A DNA stretch of 64,000 nt, taken from CAVSUZ01 sp963834715 (GTDB lineage: Bacteria; Pseudomonadota; Alphaproteobacteria; Acetobacterales; Acetobacteraceae). Each line of letters opens with the position of its first letter. Position 1 is the stretch's first letter. The DNA lies in the NCBI GenBank assembly GCA_963834715.1, contig CAWIDE010000002.1, positions 62,001-126,000 of the forward strand. The letters run 5' to 3'. The position numbers and the translations under genes are program-made. This document shows, piece by piece, positions 33,363-43,160 of this stretch. The notes below the pieces were generated by a model. The model was given only the letters and a program-made list of their open reading frames with translations, did not search any database and was not told the origin of the DNA.

Positions 33363-34004
33363 ATGGATATGACCGGTGAGCGGCGCATCCCCGCGCCGCG
33401 GAAAATGGTGTGGGACGCGTTGAATGATCCGGAGATCCTGAAGACTTGCATTCCGGGTTGTGACAGTCTGGTGGCTGAGTCACCCCAGGATATGAAGGCC
33501 ACGGCCTCGGTCCGGATCGGGCCGATCTCGACCAAGTTCAACGGCAAGGTTCACCTTTCTGATATCGACGAGCCGAATGGCTACACGATCTCTGGTGAGG
33601 GTCAGGGCGGGGTGGCCGGCTTTGCGAAGGGAGGTGCCAAGGTAAACCTGGACGAGGAAGAAACATCCACGACGCTGCTAAAGTACGAGGTGCATGCACA
33701 GGTGGGCGGCAAGATGGCCCAGCTCGGCGCCCGGTTGATTGATTCTACTGCCAAATCCATGGCTGACACGTTCTTCGACCGTTTCACCAAGGAGCTGACC
33801 GAGAAGATGGGTCCCCGTCCCGAACGCGCGTTCCCCTCGGCGCCATCCGAAGCGGTCATCCCGGTCAGCCCCGCCGCGGTCCCACGCCCGATGCGCATAC
33901 GCGATATGATCCCGCCGAAGCCGCTGGGTTATCCCCTGGCAGCCTGGATCGGAGTCGCCATTTGGATCGTTATCCTGTTCATCATCGTGGCACCTCTGAT
34001 CTAG
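33363..34004 (+). CDS. coxG: CoxG family protein (CO dehydrogenase subunit G-like)
   Basis: A 213-residue protein. The SRPBCC-fold CoxG domain covers about 1-145: MTGERRIPAPRKMVWDALND, LKTCIPGCDSLVAESPQDMK, TISGEGQGGVAGFAKGGAKV, and GARLIDSTAKSMADTFFDRF. A linker follows, with a single C-terminal membrane helix (AAWIGVAIWIVILFIIVAP). CoxG is thought to recruit a molybdenum hydroxylase to the inner membrane. The stop codon overlaps the GTG start of coxD (TAGTG). A second ATG at 33369 is also possible. Confidence 0.9.
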   Translation: MDMTGERRIPAPRKMVWDALNDPEILKTCIPGCDSLVAESPQDMKATASVRIGPISTKFNGKVHLSDIDEPNGYTISGEGQGGVAGFAKGGAKVNLDEEETSTTLLKYEVHAQVGGKMAQLGARLIDSTAKSMADTFFDRFTKELTEKMGPRPERAFPSAPSEAVIPVSPAAVPRPMRIRDMIPPKPLGYPLAAWIGVAIWIVILFIIVAPLI

Positions 34005-34912
34005 TGAGCTCCCTCCCCGCTTCGGTCTCCGACACCGCCCATCTGCTCGCGGAGCATGGCTATATTGCCGATTCGGAGCTTGCGACCACCGTCCATCTCG
34101 CCATTGCCATGCGCCGGCCGCTGTTTCTGGAGGGCGAGCCAGGTACCGGCAAAACCGAGATCGCCAAGGTGCTGGCCGCCGGCCTGAACCGTCGGCTGGT
34201 GCGCTTGCAGTGCTACGACGGCATGGATCTCGGGGCCGCGGCCTATGAGTGGGATCACTCCCGCCAGCTCATGGCCATTCGCCTAGCCGAGGCGGCGGGG
34301 GAGACTGATCCGGAGCGTCTGGCCCGGGATATCTATACGCGGGAGTATCTGCTGGCGCGGCCATTGCTGTCGGCGATTGACCCGGATCTTCCCCCGGCCG
34401 TCCTGCTGATCGATGAGCTCGACCGGGCTGACGAGCCGTTTGAAGCCTTTCTTCTGGAGCTGCTGGCCGACTTCCAGATCACCGTGCCGGAGTTCGGCAC
34501 CGTGCGCGCTCGAACCGTGCCAGTGGTAGTTATGACGTCGAACCGCACGCGCGAGGTCCACGACGCCATTCGCCGCCGCTGTCTGTATCACTGGGTGGAC
34601 TACCCGGACGCGGTTCGCGAACGCGCCATTCTGGGCACCAAGGCTCCCGATGTGCCTCAGAACCTTTCGGCCCAGGTCGTCGCTTTCGTCCAGCAGCTTC
34701 GCAAACAGGACCTGTTCAAGCTTCCTGGTGTAGCGGAGACGATCGATTGGGCTACGGCGCTCCGGCATCTGAACCAGACCGAACTGAAGCCTCAGATCGT
34801 GGACGAAACGCTGGGTGCGTTGCTGAAATACCAGGACGATATTGCCCGCATACGCGGCGCAGAGGCTGCGCGGTTTGTGACCGAAGCCCGGGAGGCGGCC
34901 GAGGCGGCATAG
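34004..34912 (+). CDS. coxD: CoxD-type MoxR-family AAA+ ATPase
   Basis: A 302-residue MoxR-family ATPase from GTG 34004. Walker A is GEPGTGKTEIAKVLA near residue 44, the DLGAAAYEWDH segment is typical of CoxD, Walker B is VLLIDELDRADEPFEAFLLE near 133, sensor 1 is VVVMTSNRTREVHDAI, and the RRRCLYHWVDYP arginine region follows. CoxD works with the VWA protein CoxE to build the copper-sulfur-molybdenum centre of CO dehydrogenase. An ATG start 42 bp upstream would lie wholly inside coxG and is less likely. coxE itself is 32 kb away at 954-2144. Confidence 0.9.
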   Translation: MSSLPASVSDTAHLLAEHGYIADSELATTVHLAIAMRRPLFLEGEPGTGKTEIAKVLAAGLNRRLVRLQCYDGMDLGAAAYEWDHSRQLMAIRLAEAAGETDPERLARDIYTREYLLARPLLSAIDPDLPPAVLLIDELDRADEPFEAFLLELLADFQITVPEFGTVRARTVPVVVMTSNRTREVHDAIRRRCLYHWVDYPDAVRERAILGTKAPDVPQNLSAQVVAFVQQLRKQDLFKLPGVAETIDWATALRHLNQTELKPQIVDETLGALLKYQDDIARIRGAEAARFVTEAREAAEAA

Positions 34913-34937
34913 GGATGCGAGGTGCGGCGCTGGAGTC

Positions 34938-35135
34938 TCACACCTCGCCGGCGATCACCTCATCGAGCGCGATTTTCATCCCCGCTGCGACCACTCCCAC
35001 GCATTCGGCCGGGACCCCATTTGCCGCACACGCCACCAGAGCCGCCCGCCGCACCTCCTCGTCAGTCGCTTGCAGCATCAACGCCACCAACGCATCCCGG
35101 CAGACAGCATGCAGCACGTCGGAATGACCCGACAT
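34938..35135 (-). CDS. Small hypothetical protein, 65 residues
   Basis: The frame encodes MSGHSDVLHAVCRDALVALM and a helix-rich remainder rich in Ala and Val with two cysteines (RRAALVACAANGVPAECVGV). GGATAG lies just above the start codon. It is convergent with coxD, 25 bp from its stop. No family recognised; the composition is protein-like but it could be a chance frame. Confidence 0.4.
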   Translation of the reverse strand: MSGHSDVLHAVCRDALVALMLQATDEEVRRAALVACAANGVPAECVGVVAAGMKIALDEVIAGEV

Positions 35136-35734
35136 CGAACTATCCTATTATCCGTAACGCCTTTTGGTCCAACTAATGCAACCACAAGTCAACTCTGCCC
35201 TTTTGGATACATCGCAAGTAGTATACCGGCTGTCCGCGAGGGCCCATACTCAGCCCCTATGCTGAACCCTTCTTAGGTCGTCGATCACCAGGCGTGGACC
35301 GCGGCTGTTGGTTCTTTCAATCGCAGGTTGCGTGACGGCTTGAGCAATCCGAGCCTGAGCCTAGCCCTTTTTGGACCTTCCGCTAGGCGTCGACGTGCCA
35401 AAACTGGAGGGTCAACTGATTTTTTTGGAATCGTTCCTGGACCCGGCATTTGCCAAATCGGAGAAGATTGCCGGACGCACTAATCTCGCCAAGAGGGAGT
35501 TCTGAGAGCAGAGCCGATCTCTGTCTTTGCTACACACCGAGATGTTACTTCAGTTCGTGCGGATGGCTACATCGCCATCCCCTGATTCGCAGGGCTCGCG
35601 GTGCTGCCGAGCCGGCTACAACAGCAGCGGGGCGCACTACACCGTAGTTACGAAGATGGCCGGCTCGGCCGCCGACCATAACAGATGGTGGTAGTGCGGC
35701 GGGCTGCCCGCTCCTTCAGGCGGCCAGCCGCCGA
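35136..35734. other. Gene-free 600-bp stretch downstream of thiC
   Basis: No supported gene. The base composition is lower in GC (35140-35560) than the neighbouring genes, with TGATTTTTTTGG at 35419-35430. An 11-bp inverted pair, GCCGAGCCGGC (about 35609) and GCCGGCTCGGC (about 35660), lies beyond the thiC stop on its transcript and could end transcription, but no T-run follows. It may be remnant DNA. Confidence 0.5.
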
Positions 35735-37558
<1,824 letters not shown>

Positions 37559-37626
37559 GGGCTTTTTGCACTCCCCGGCAGGGGGCTGGCCGGTTTTGGG
37601 GCGGGGAATGCGGTTTGTTTTGCCCC

Positions 37627-37735
37627 GTCCCTACGCCGGCATGACCCGGATCAGGTTCAAGGGTCACCGGCGCCGGCGCTCTGGCACCCCTGCCGGAACT
37701 CTCAGCCCCAGATTAGCGGGGCCCCCCTCGGTGCA
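37627..37735 (-). promoter_or_regulatory. TPP riboswitch (THI element) of thiC
   Basis: On the minus strand the leader contains the THI-box core: GGGGCTGAGAG in the 5' arm, ACCCTTGAACCTGATCCGGG in the 3' arm, and CGGCGTAGGGA closing the structure. It lies 68 bp above the thiC start. Thiamin diphosphate binding normally hides the ribosome site or ends transcription; which is used here is not clear, since no obvious terminator follows. Confidence 0.95.
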
Positions 37736-38080
37736 AAGAAGGATGGGACGGAGGGGGTCGGATGTCAAATGGGGCTGGGGCTGGGAGGGTCGCGGCGGTT
37801 GAAATCGGGCGGTGAGGCCGGTAGAACGCATCAGGAACATGGTATGGGAGTCAGGCGGCCCCCGGGGAGGCGTATTGGTGCGAAGCGGAGATCGGTACCG
37901 ATGCCGGTTTTTGGGGGTTAACAACGGTACCGTTCGGCCATTCGGGGGACTTGACAACGGTACCGATGGGGGATTGGCGGGGGTTGACAACAGTACCGTT
38001 GGGCATTTTGGGGGCTTGACAACGGTACCGATGGAGATTTGGTTTCGGAAAAGGATTGAAGTGGGCTCGGGTCGGCCGGG
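37736..38080. other. Region upstream of the thiC riboswitch, mostly tandem repeat
   Basis: 345 bp with no supported gene. The left 150 bp should hold the thiC promoter (minus strand). The right part is the GGTACC repeat array at 37893-38047. Frames crossing the array read as repeating GTVVNP/PIGTVVKS peptides, an artefact of the repeat. Confidence 0.55.
37893..38047. repeat. GGTACC tandem repeat, family C, five units
   Basis: Units begin CGGTACCG at 37893, 37925, 37958, (CAGTACCG) 37991 and 38023; the period is 32-33 bp. The consensus is CGGTACCGATGGGGATT, then GGGGGCTTGACAA. The palindromic core CGGTACCG is nearly invariant, while the rest varies at a few positions. Two units of the same repeat lie at 28524-28576. 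The unit has no unique spacer, so it is not a CRISPR. Confidence 0.9.
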
Positions 38081-38546
38081 TTAGCGGCTGGCTGGCGAGA
38101 CGCCGGCTGCAGCGAGAATATCGGTCAGGTTGTCGGGCCAGATTTGCTCCGCGGTTGAGCGCAGGTCGGCGAGAGACCACCAGCCGCCCTCGGTCATGAC
38201 TTCATGCTCCAGTTCGGTCCAGCGTTCGTTTGAAAGTTGCGGATTGTTGGTTCGGATCAGAAAATAGCGCTCGTCGGCCTGGACGGTGTCGCCGTCGGGC
38301 GTTTGGAAAGTGGTGATACGGCGGGCTATTTGCGGTCCGGGATGACCGATGGTCAGTCCGGTTTCTTCGAACATCTCCCGGCAGGCTGCCTGTTCGTAGG
38401 TTTCACCAGGGTCAAGGCCGCCACCTGGGGTGGCCCAAAAATCGCTAGCCCGACAGAGGGCCTTGAGCGTGCTCGAATTTGAACAGGAGCACGCGATTGT
38501 TCGCATCGATGATGAGCAGCCGAGAGGATGGGCGTTGGGTGCTCAT
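38081..38546 (-). pseudogene. Nudix hydrolase, frameshifted
   Basis: Frame one (ATG 38546) begins MSTQRPSSRLLIIDANNRVL and LFKFEHAQGPLSG, then stops. The next frame carries SDFWATPGGGLDPGETYEQA and ACREMFEETGLTIG, which is the Nudix box GX5EX7REUXEEXGU, followed by ERYFLIR and EGGWWSLADLR, to a stop at 38081. One extra base in minus-strand GGCTAGCGAT (GGCAGCGAT restores it, near 38449) explains the break. Nudix enzymes split nucleoside diphosphates linked to another moiety; the substrate is unknown. Confidence 0.82.
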
Positions 38547-38562
38547 GACCCGCTGCTCCTGT

Positions 38563-38820
38563 TCATGTGGGACCAGCATCGCTTCCGGCAGTTGGGATTG
38601 AGCCGCCCAGTTCGACGAGGCAAAACAGAACTGCAAGGCAGCAGCATTTCAGGGTAAAGACAATTCTAGCACTCAAGCTTTCCATGCCCGCCACAGGCGG
38701 CGCGAGATAAGCAATCGCCAGCCACAACAGAAGGGCAACCGGCATAGCTGCCGCAATGACAGCCATGCCGGCACGGCGCTGCCGTATGAAGCCGACTTTC
38801 TCTGATTCCGCATTATTCAT
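38563..38820 (-). pseudogene. Membrane protein fragment, possibly MAPEG family
   Basis: The frame from ATG 38820 encodes 85 residues with two membrane helices (AGMAVIAAAMPVALLLWLAI and IVFTLKCCCLAVLFCLV), then a short unrelated tail. The pattern of helix 1, a Ser/Arg loop and a cysteine-rich helix 2 resembles the N-terminal half of some MAPEG proteins, which normally have four helices. If so, it is truncated where it meets the Nudix remnant near 38620. Low certainty on the family. Confidence 0.4.
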
Positions 38821-38867
38821 AGCGTGCATCATACAACAGGACGCCCAGCCTGCGAGTTCCGCGCGCC

Positions 38868-38905
38868 TTGCCGTAGGATAGGGGGCTAGGGTATATGTCC
38901 CCTCA
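38868..38905 (+). promoter_or_regulatory. dmeR promoter with G-tract operator
   Basis: The -35 is TTGCCG (38868-38873), then an 18-bp spacer holding ATAGGGGGCTAGGG, and the -10 is TATATG (38892-38897). The transcript would start at about 38904-38906, that is at or just before the dmeR ATG, so the mRNA looks leaderless; no ribosome site is present. A second C-tract (GTCCCCTC) follows the -10. G-tracts flanked by TA-rich bases are the known operator type of RcnR/CsoR repressors. The assignment is by sequence only. Confidence 0.55.
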
Positions 38906-39187
38906 ATGACCCATACTGTCCGTAACAAACATAAGCTGCTGGCCCGTGTCCGCCGCATCCGGGGCCAGATGGAGGCCATCGAACGCGCACTCGATGGCGA
39001 GGCGGGCTGCGAACAGGTCATGCACCTCATTGCTGGCGCACGGGGGGCAATGGCCGGATTGATGGCGGAAGTGATCGAGGACCATGTTCGCACGCATCTG
39101 ATCGCTACGGGGAAGCACCCGAACGCACTGAACACCGCGGCCGCTGCGGAGCAACTGCTCGAAGTGGTCCGCACCTACCTCAAGTGA
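38906..39187 (+). CDS. dmeR: RcnR/DmeR-type Co/Ni-responsive repressor (CsoR/RcnR family)
   Basis: A 93-residue all-helical metal sensor. Metal ligands match the cobalt/nickel RcnR set: His3, Cys35, His60 and His64, which differs from the Cys-His-Cys set of copper CsoR and from formaldehyde-sensing FrmR, which lacks His60/His64. Helix 1 is KLLARVRRIRGQMEAIERAL. It should bind the G-tract operator overlapping its own promoter and release it with Co(II) or Ni(II). It is 7 bp upstream of dmeF, the transporter it presumably controls. Confidence 0.9.
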   Translation: MTHTVRNKHKLLARVRRIRGQMEAIERALDGEAGCEQVMHLIAGARGAMAGLMAEVIEDHVRTHLIATGKHPNALNTAAAAEQLLEVVRTYLK

Positions 39188-39910
39188 GAGCGCTATGAGC
39201 GAGGCAATTTCGCACCGACACTCGCACGTTTTCCTTGGCGAAGGACACGAGAGGAGCGAGCGAAAGACGTGGGCCGTCATTTGGCTCTGCGGAGCCATGA
39301 TGATTGCGGAAATCGTCGGCGGTTTGCTGTTCCGTTCTATTGCGCTCGTCGCCGACGGCATGCACATGAGCACGCATGCGGGGGCTTTGCTGCTTGCTGC
39401 ACTCGCTTATGGTTTTGCGCGCAAGCACGCCGACGATCCGCGCTTTGCGTTCGGCACGGGCAAGCTAGGCGATCTCGCTGGGTTCACAAGCGCAATCATT
39501 CTGGCGATGATTGCCGTCCTCATCGGCTATGAGGCCGTAAGCCGGTTTTTTGCGCCGGTGCCAATCCACTTTTCCCAGGCCATCCCGATTGCCTGCCTTG
39601 GGCTCGCCGTGAACGTCGCAAGCGCGTGGATACTGAGTGGTGGCGATCACGGCCACAGCCACGGGCATTCTTATAGCCACGGTGGAGATCATGACCACGA
39701 TAACGCGCGGCGGCGCATCGTCACGCGCACCGGCGCGGTTGTGCTTGAGGTTTTCGAGGACGGCATTCCGCCGCGCTTCCGCCTGCACGCTGAAACTGGC
39801 CCCAGCCTCAACGCTGCCGAGACAGCCATTGAAACCGTACGTCCGGATGGAGCGCGGCAGCTATTTAGTATGGCGAGTCGCGGAAATTATCTGGAATCAG
39901 TTGAAGAAAT

Positions 39911-40208
39911 GTAAGCGATTCGGCGGCACCACATGGGCGGCGCGCGGCATTCGTGTGATCGAAGGGCCGCATGGATGAGACGCTAAACGGATCCGGCCCT
40001 GATGAGAGCGCTCATACGACAGATCGTAAGAGCGCACACAACGTCCGAGTGGAGGTTATCACGCGGGGCGAGCGCCGGCGGAGTTGGACGCTGGAGCAAA
40101 AGCGCGAGATTGTGGCTGAGAGCCTCGGGCCCGAACTGACCCCGAGCGAGGTGGCGCGCAAATACGCGATCGGTACGGGGCAGCTTTATACCTGGCGTCG
40201 AGAACTGT
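39911..40208 (+). repeat. Left copy of the 298-bp terminal inverted repeat of the IS66 element
   Basis: Identical, base for base, to the reverse complement of 42863-43160. It contains the right IS end plus the first 79 codons of tnpA in the plus direction (39971 on). Identity stops at AGAACTGT; the next bases are GTAAGCG, the normal left IS end. The resulting plus-strand frame 39971-40507 is a chimera of tnpA start and unrelated sequence and should not be functional. Confidence 0.95.
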
Positions 40209-40315
40209 GTAAGCGTCGTCTGATCGTAAGCGTTGCGGCGAGACCCTGCCCGATTTTCCTTGACGGCAGCCGTGCGGCGTATCAGAGGCCGGCCCATCCT
40301 CTGTGCTGGGGTGGA

Positions 40316-40645
40316 TTACGCCGGCTGCCGCTGGATGCGTTTCACGCGGTGCTTCTGGTAGGCGATAATCTCACGGGCGAGAGGCAGACGAGCATCGAAA
40401 CGCAGGTGCGTGATGGAGACAAACGCGGCGTTCTTGGCCTCGTCTCCAAAATCGAGGCGGCACACAATGCCTCCCTCGTCACCGGCGTAGCTGATCCAGG
40501 TGATTGAGCAGGCGGCGGAGGTTTGGCTCGCAGCGTTCTTCGCGACGAGAGCGGCGAGCAGCTCGGGTGTGGGGCGCGCGGGCAGTGGCAGAGCCTGTTG
40601 CAGCTTCCCCATCAGGCGGTCAACCTGGGTTGGATTATCGATCAT
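40316..40645 (-). CDS. IS66-associated accessory protein, unknown function
   Basis: The frame encodes 109 residues (IDNPTQVDRLMGKLQQALPL, then SITWISYAGDEGGIVCRLDF and HLRFDARLPLAREIIAYQKH). The start overlaps the tnpC stop by 4 bp, as in an operon. Small genes of this kind ride behind tnpC in several IS66 elements. I do not know a function; it may not be needed for transposition. Confidence 0.65.
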   Translation of the reverse strand: MIDNPTQVDRLMGKLQQALPLPARPTPELLAALVAKNAASQTSAACSITWISYAGDEGGIVCRLDFGDEAKNAAFVSITHLRFDARLPLAREIIAYQKHRVKRIQRQPA

Positions 40646-42210
40646 GCAGCTGCCGCCAATTCCGTGAGTTCAGTCGGATGCCAATTCCACGGCAGCAGCG
40701 CCTCCAGTGCGTTCGCCTTAGTCTTGCCTGAGACGATGCGCTCGAGCACATCAGTAAGCCAAGCCATCGGCTCGACACTATTCAGCTTGGCGGTCTCGAT
40801 CAGCGTCATCGCGATGGCCCAATGCCGGGCTCCGCCGTCCGATCCGGCGAACAAGGCGTTCTTGCGTGTGAGGGTCACCGGTCTGATCGAGCGCTCGACC
40901 ACGTTCGTGTCCATCTCGATCCTCCCGTCATCGAGGAATGCCACCAACCCCGGCCAGTGCCGGATCGCATAGCGCATCGCTTTCGCCAGCTCGGAGACGG
41001 CGGATATACGAGGCAGCTGCTCCTGCAACCAAGCATGCAACGCCTCCACGATCGGCCGACTTCGCGCCTGGCGCATGCGCTCCCGATGATCGGCAGAATG
41101 CCCGCGAATCTCGGCCTCGATCGTATAGAGTTCGCGAATGCGCGCCAGCACATGCCCGGCCAGCGGCGACTTCGTCGCCTGATAGAAATCGAAGAACGGC
41201 CGCCGCATATGCGCCCAGCAGAACGCCAGCTTGACCGAATCGTCGCTGCGGTCCCCGGCCAGTCGCTTGAACCCGGCGTAGCCGTCCACCTGCAGCACAC
41301 CGCGAAACGCTGCCAGGTGCGCTGACGGATGCGCGCCCTTACGATCCTCGGAATATACATACGCCGCCGCCGGGTGCGTCGGACCGGACCACGGTCGGTC
41401 ATCCACCGCATAGCACCACAATCGCCCGGTTTTGGTTCGGCCGCGGCCCGGATCCAGCACCGGCAATGTCGTGTCATCCGCAAAGACCTTCTCAGACGAC
41501 AGCACCGTGCTGACCACCAGGTCATAAAGCGGCTTCAGCCACCAGCAGGCTCGGCCAACCCAGTTGCTCAGCGTCGAGCGATCCAGATCGATGCCCTGCC
41601 GCGCCAGCATCTTGGACTGTCGATGCAGCGGCAGCGAGTCGCAATACTTGCTGACCAGCACATGCACCACCATGGCCTCGGTCGCCAGGCCGCCATCGAT
41701 CGGGCGCTCCGGCGCTGGCGCCTGCACCACGGTTCCCTCGCACGCCCGGCAGGCGTAACGCGGCCGGCGCGTGACCCGCACCCGAAGCTGCGCGGGCACG
41801 ATATCGAGCTGTTGGCTGCGCGTTTCGCCGATCACATGCAGCGCGCCACCACAGCAGGGGCACTCGCGGTGCTCGATGTCCACCACCACCTCGTAGCGCG
41901 GCAAGTGTGCCGGCAAATCGCCGAGATTGCGCTGCGCCGGTGCCGCTCGGCGCTTCTGCTCCTTCGGCTCTGGTGCAATAGTGTCCTGTGCCGCCTGGTT
42001 CGCGGCGACCGTTTGCTCCAGATCCTCGAGCCCCAATTGCAACTGGTCATCGGTGAGTTGCTCGGAGCGGCGGCCGAACCGATGGCGCACCAGCCGATGA
42101 ATGAGCAGGCGCAGCTTGTCATTCTCGGTATCGAGCTCTCGCACGACGTCGCGCAGCATTTGCTGCAGCGTCGCGGGATCGTCAGGCAGGTTGTCCAGAT
42201 CGATTCGCAC
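40642..42210 (-). CDS. tnpC: IS66-family transposase TnpC
   Basis: A 522-residue transposase, intact. The N-terminal coiled coil is followed by the IS66 zinc-binding segment (ECPCCGGALHVIGE) and RYACRACEGTVVQAPAPERP. DDE catalytic domain: VFADDTTLPVLDPG (first Asp), LQVDGYAGFKRLAG (second Asp) and DTNVVERSIRPVTLTRKNAL (Glu). The C-terminal IS66_C region ends with LPWNWHPTEL. It cuts and joins the IS ends together with TnpA and TnpB. Confidence 0.95.
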   Translation of the reverse strand: MRIDLDNLPDDPATLQQMLRDVVRELDTENDKLRLLIHRLVRHRFGRRSEQLTDDQLQLGLEDLEQTVAANQAAQDTIAPEPKEQKRRAAPAQRNLGDLPAHLPRYEVVVDIEHRECPCCGGALHVIGETRSQQLDIVPAQLRVRVTRRPRYACRACEGTVVQAPAPERPIDGGLATEAMVVHVLVSKYCDSLPLHRQSKMLARQGIDLDRSTLSNWVGRACWWLKPLYDLVVSTVLSSEKVFADDTTLPVLDPGRGRTKTGRLWCYAVDDRPWSGPTHPAAAYVYSEDRKGAHPSAHLAAFRGVLQVDGYAGFKRLAGDRSDDSVKLAFCWAHMRRPFFDFYQATKSPLAGHVLARIRELYTIEAEIRGHSADHRERMRQARSRPIVEALHAWLQEQLPRISAVSELAKAMRYAIRHWPGLVAFLDDGRIEMDTNVVERSIRPVTLTRKNALFAGSDGGARHWAIAMTLIETAKLNSVEPMAWLTDVLERIVSGKTKANALEALLPWNWHPTELTELAAAA

Positions 42211-42273
42211 GCTGCGATTCTGAACGACGCCGCCGAATCGGTGCCAGCCGATTTTTATCGGCGACGCGGGTTT

Positions 42274-42624
42274 TTATCCCGCCAGTTCCGGTGCTCGTCG
42301 CGGCTGCGCTGCGCGCCATTCACAGCCATCCAGCAGCGCCGCCAATTGCGCGCTCGAGAGCATGATCCGGCCAGTCGTCTCGGATGACGGCCAAACAAAC
42401 TGCCCATGCTCCAGCCGCTTGGTCAGCATGCACAGGCCGGCGCCATCATGCCATATCAGCTTGATCAGTCCTGCGCGACGCCCGCGGAAGGCATACACAG
42501 CGCCATCGAACGGGTTGTCGCGCAGCGACTGCTGCACCAGCATTGCCAGCCCCACCATACCCTTGCGCATATCGGTCACGCCGCAGGCGAGATACACGCG
42601 CAGGCCGGGTGCGAGTGTGATCAT
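42274..42624 (-). CDS. tnpB: IS66-family protein TnpB (IS66 Orf2-like)
   Basis: A 116-residue protein with the Orf2 signature: LAPGLRVYLACGVTDMRKGM, NPFDGAVYAFRGRRAGLIKL, and IWHDGAGLCMLTKRLEHGQF. It is required for IS66 transposition together with TnpC; the biochemical role is unclear. The start overlaps tnpA by 4 bp. Confidence 0.95.
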   Translation of the reverse strand: MITLAPGLRVYLACGVTDMRKGMVGLAMLVQQSLRDNPFDGAVYAFRGRRAGLIKLIWHDGAGLCMLTKRLEHGQFVWPSSETTGRIMLSSAQLAALLDGCEWRAAQPRRAPELAG

Positions 42625-43100
42625 CGGCCTTGCAGCATGCCCAGGACTCGCCGCAATGCCCGATCATCTACCTGCCCATCAACGCGCACCAATATGCCGC
42701 CCGGCAGCACGATCTCGATTATTCCCAGCGGCCGGGGCGATTGCGGGATCGTTACTGGCGGGGCGGGCGGCTCAGCCGGTAGCTGGCCGGCCAGCCGCGT
42801 CGGCGCCAGCTCCACTTGCGCAAACCGTGTCGGCCGCCTCATCCGCTCCGTCGGAGCCGGCAACAGTTCTCGACGCCAGGTATAAAGCTGCCCCGTACCG
42901 ATCGCGTATTTGCGCGCCACCTCGCTCGGGGTCAGTTCGGGCCCGAGGCTCTCAGCCACAATCTCGCGCTTTTGCTCCAGCGTCCAACTCCGCCGGCGCT
43001 CGCCCCGCGTGATAACCTCCACTCGGACGTTGTGTGCGCTCTTACGATCTGTCGTATGAGCGCTCTCATCAGGGCCGGATCCGTTTAGCGTCTCATCCAT
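42621..43100 (-). CDS. tnpA: IS66-family protein TnpA (helix-turn-helix)
   Basis: A 159-residue protein. The helix-turn-helix lies at about residues 37-79 (RSWTLEQKREIVAESLGPEL, then SEVARKYAIGTGQLYTWRRE), followed by a Pro/Ala linker and a C-terminal segment (IEIVLPGGILVRVDG) typical of IS66 TnpA. It probably binds the IS ends. The first 79 codons are duplicated in reverse at the other end of the element. Confidence 0.92.
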   Translation of the reverse strand: MDETLNGSGPDESAHTTDRKSAHNVRVEVITRGERRRSWTLEQKREIVAESLGPELTPSEVARKYAIGTGQLYTWRRELLPAPTERMRRPTRFAQVELAPTRLAGQLPAEPPAPPVTIPQSPRPLGIIEIVLPGGILVRVDGQVDDRALRRVLGMLQGR

Positions 43101-43160
43101 GCGGCCCTTCGATCACACGAATGCCGCGCGCCGCCCATGTGGTGCCGCCGAATCGCTTAC
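42863..43160 (-). repeat. Right copy of the 298-bp terminal inverted repeat of the IS66 element
   Basis: The true right end of the element, holding the terminal inverted repeat, the tnpA promoter region and the tnpA 5' end. It is the source or twin of 39911-40208. Confidence 0.95.

Larger units (their letters stand above)
39911..43160 (-). mobile_element. IS66-family insertion sequence with duplicated right end
   Basis: A 3,250-bp element flanked by the perfect 8-bp target duplication GAAGAAAT (39903-39910 and 43161-43168), the size typical of IS66. Outer ends start GTAAGCGATTCGG. It carries tnpA, tnpB, tnpC and a small accessory gene, all on the minus strand. Its left 298 bp (39911-40208) are an exact inverted copy of its right 298 bp (42863-43160). 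The expected left end, GTAAGCGTCGTCTGATCG, lies inside at 40209, so the ordinary element would be 40209-43160 (2,952 bp). Confidence 0.93.

Noticed and set aside
37893..38047. CRISPR array
   Set aside because: Units repeat over their whole length with no unique spacers of constant size and no cas genes.
39971..40507. A second tnpA gene on the plus strand
   Set aside because: Only its first 79 codons match tnpA, from the inverted duplication; the rest is read from the reverse of the IS left region.
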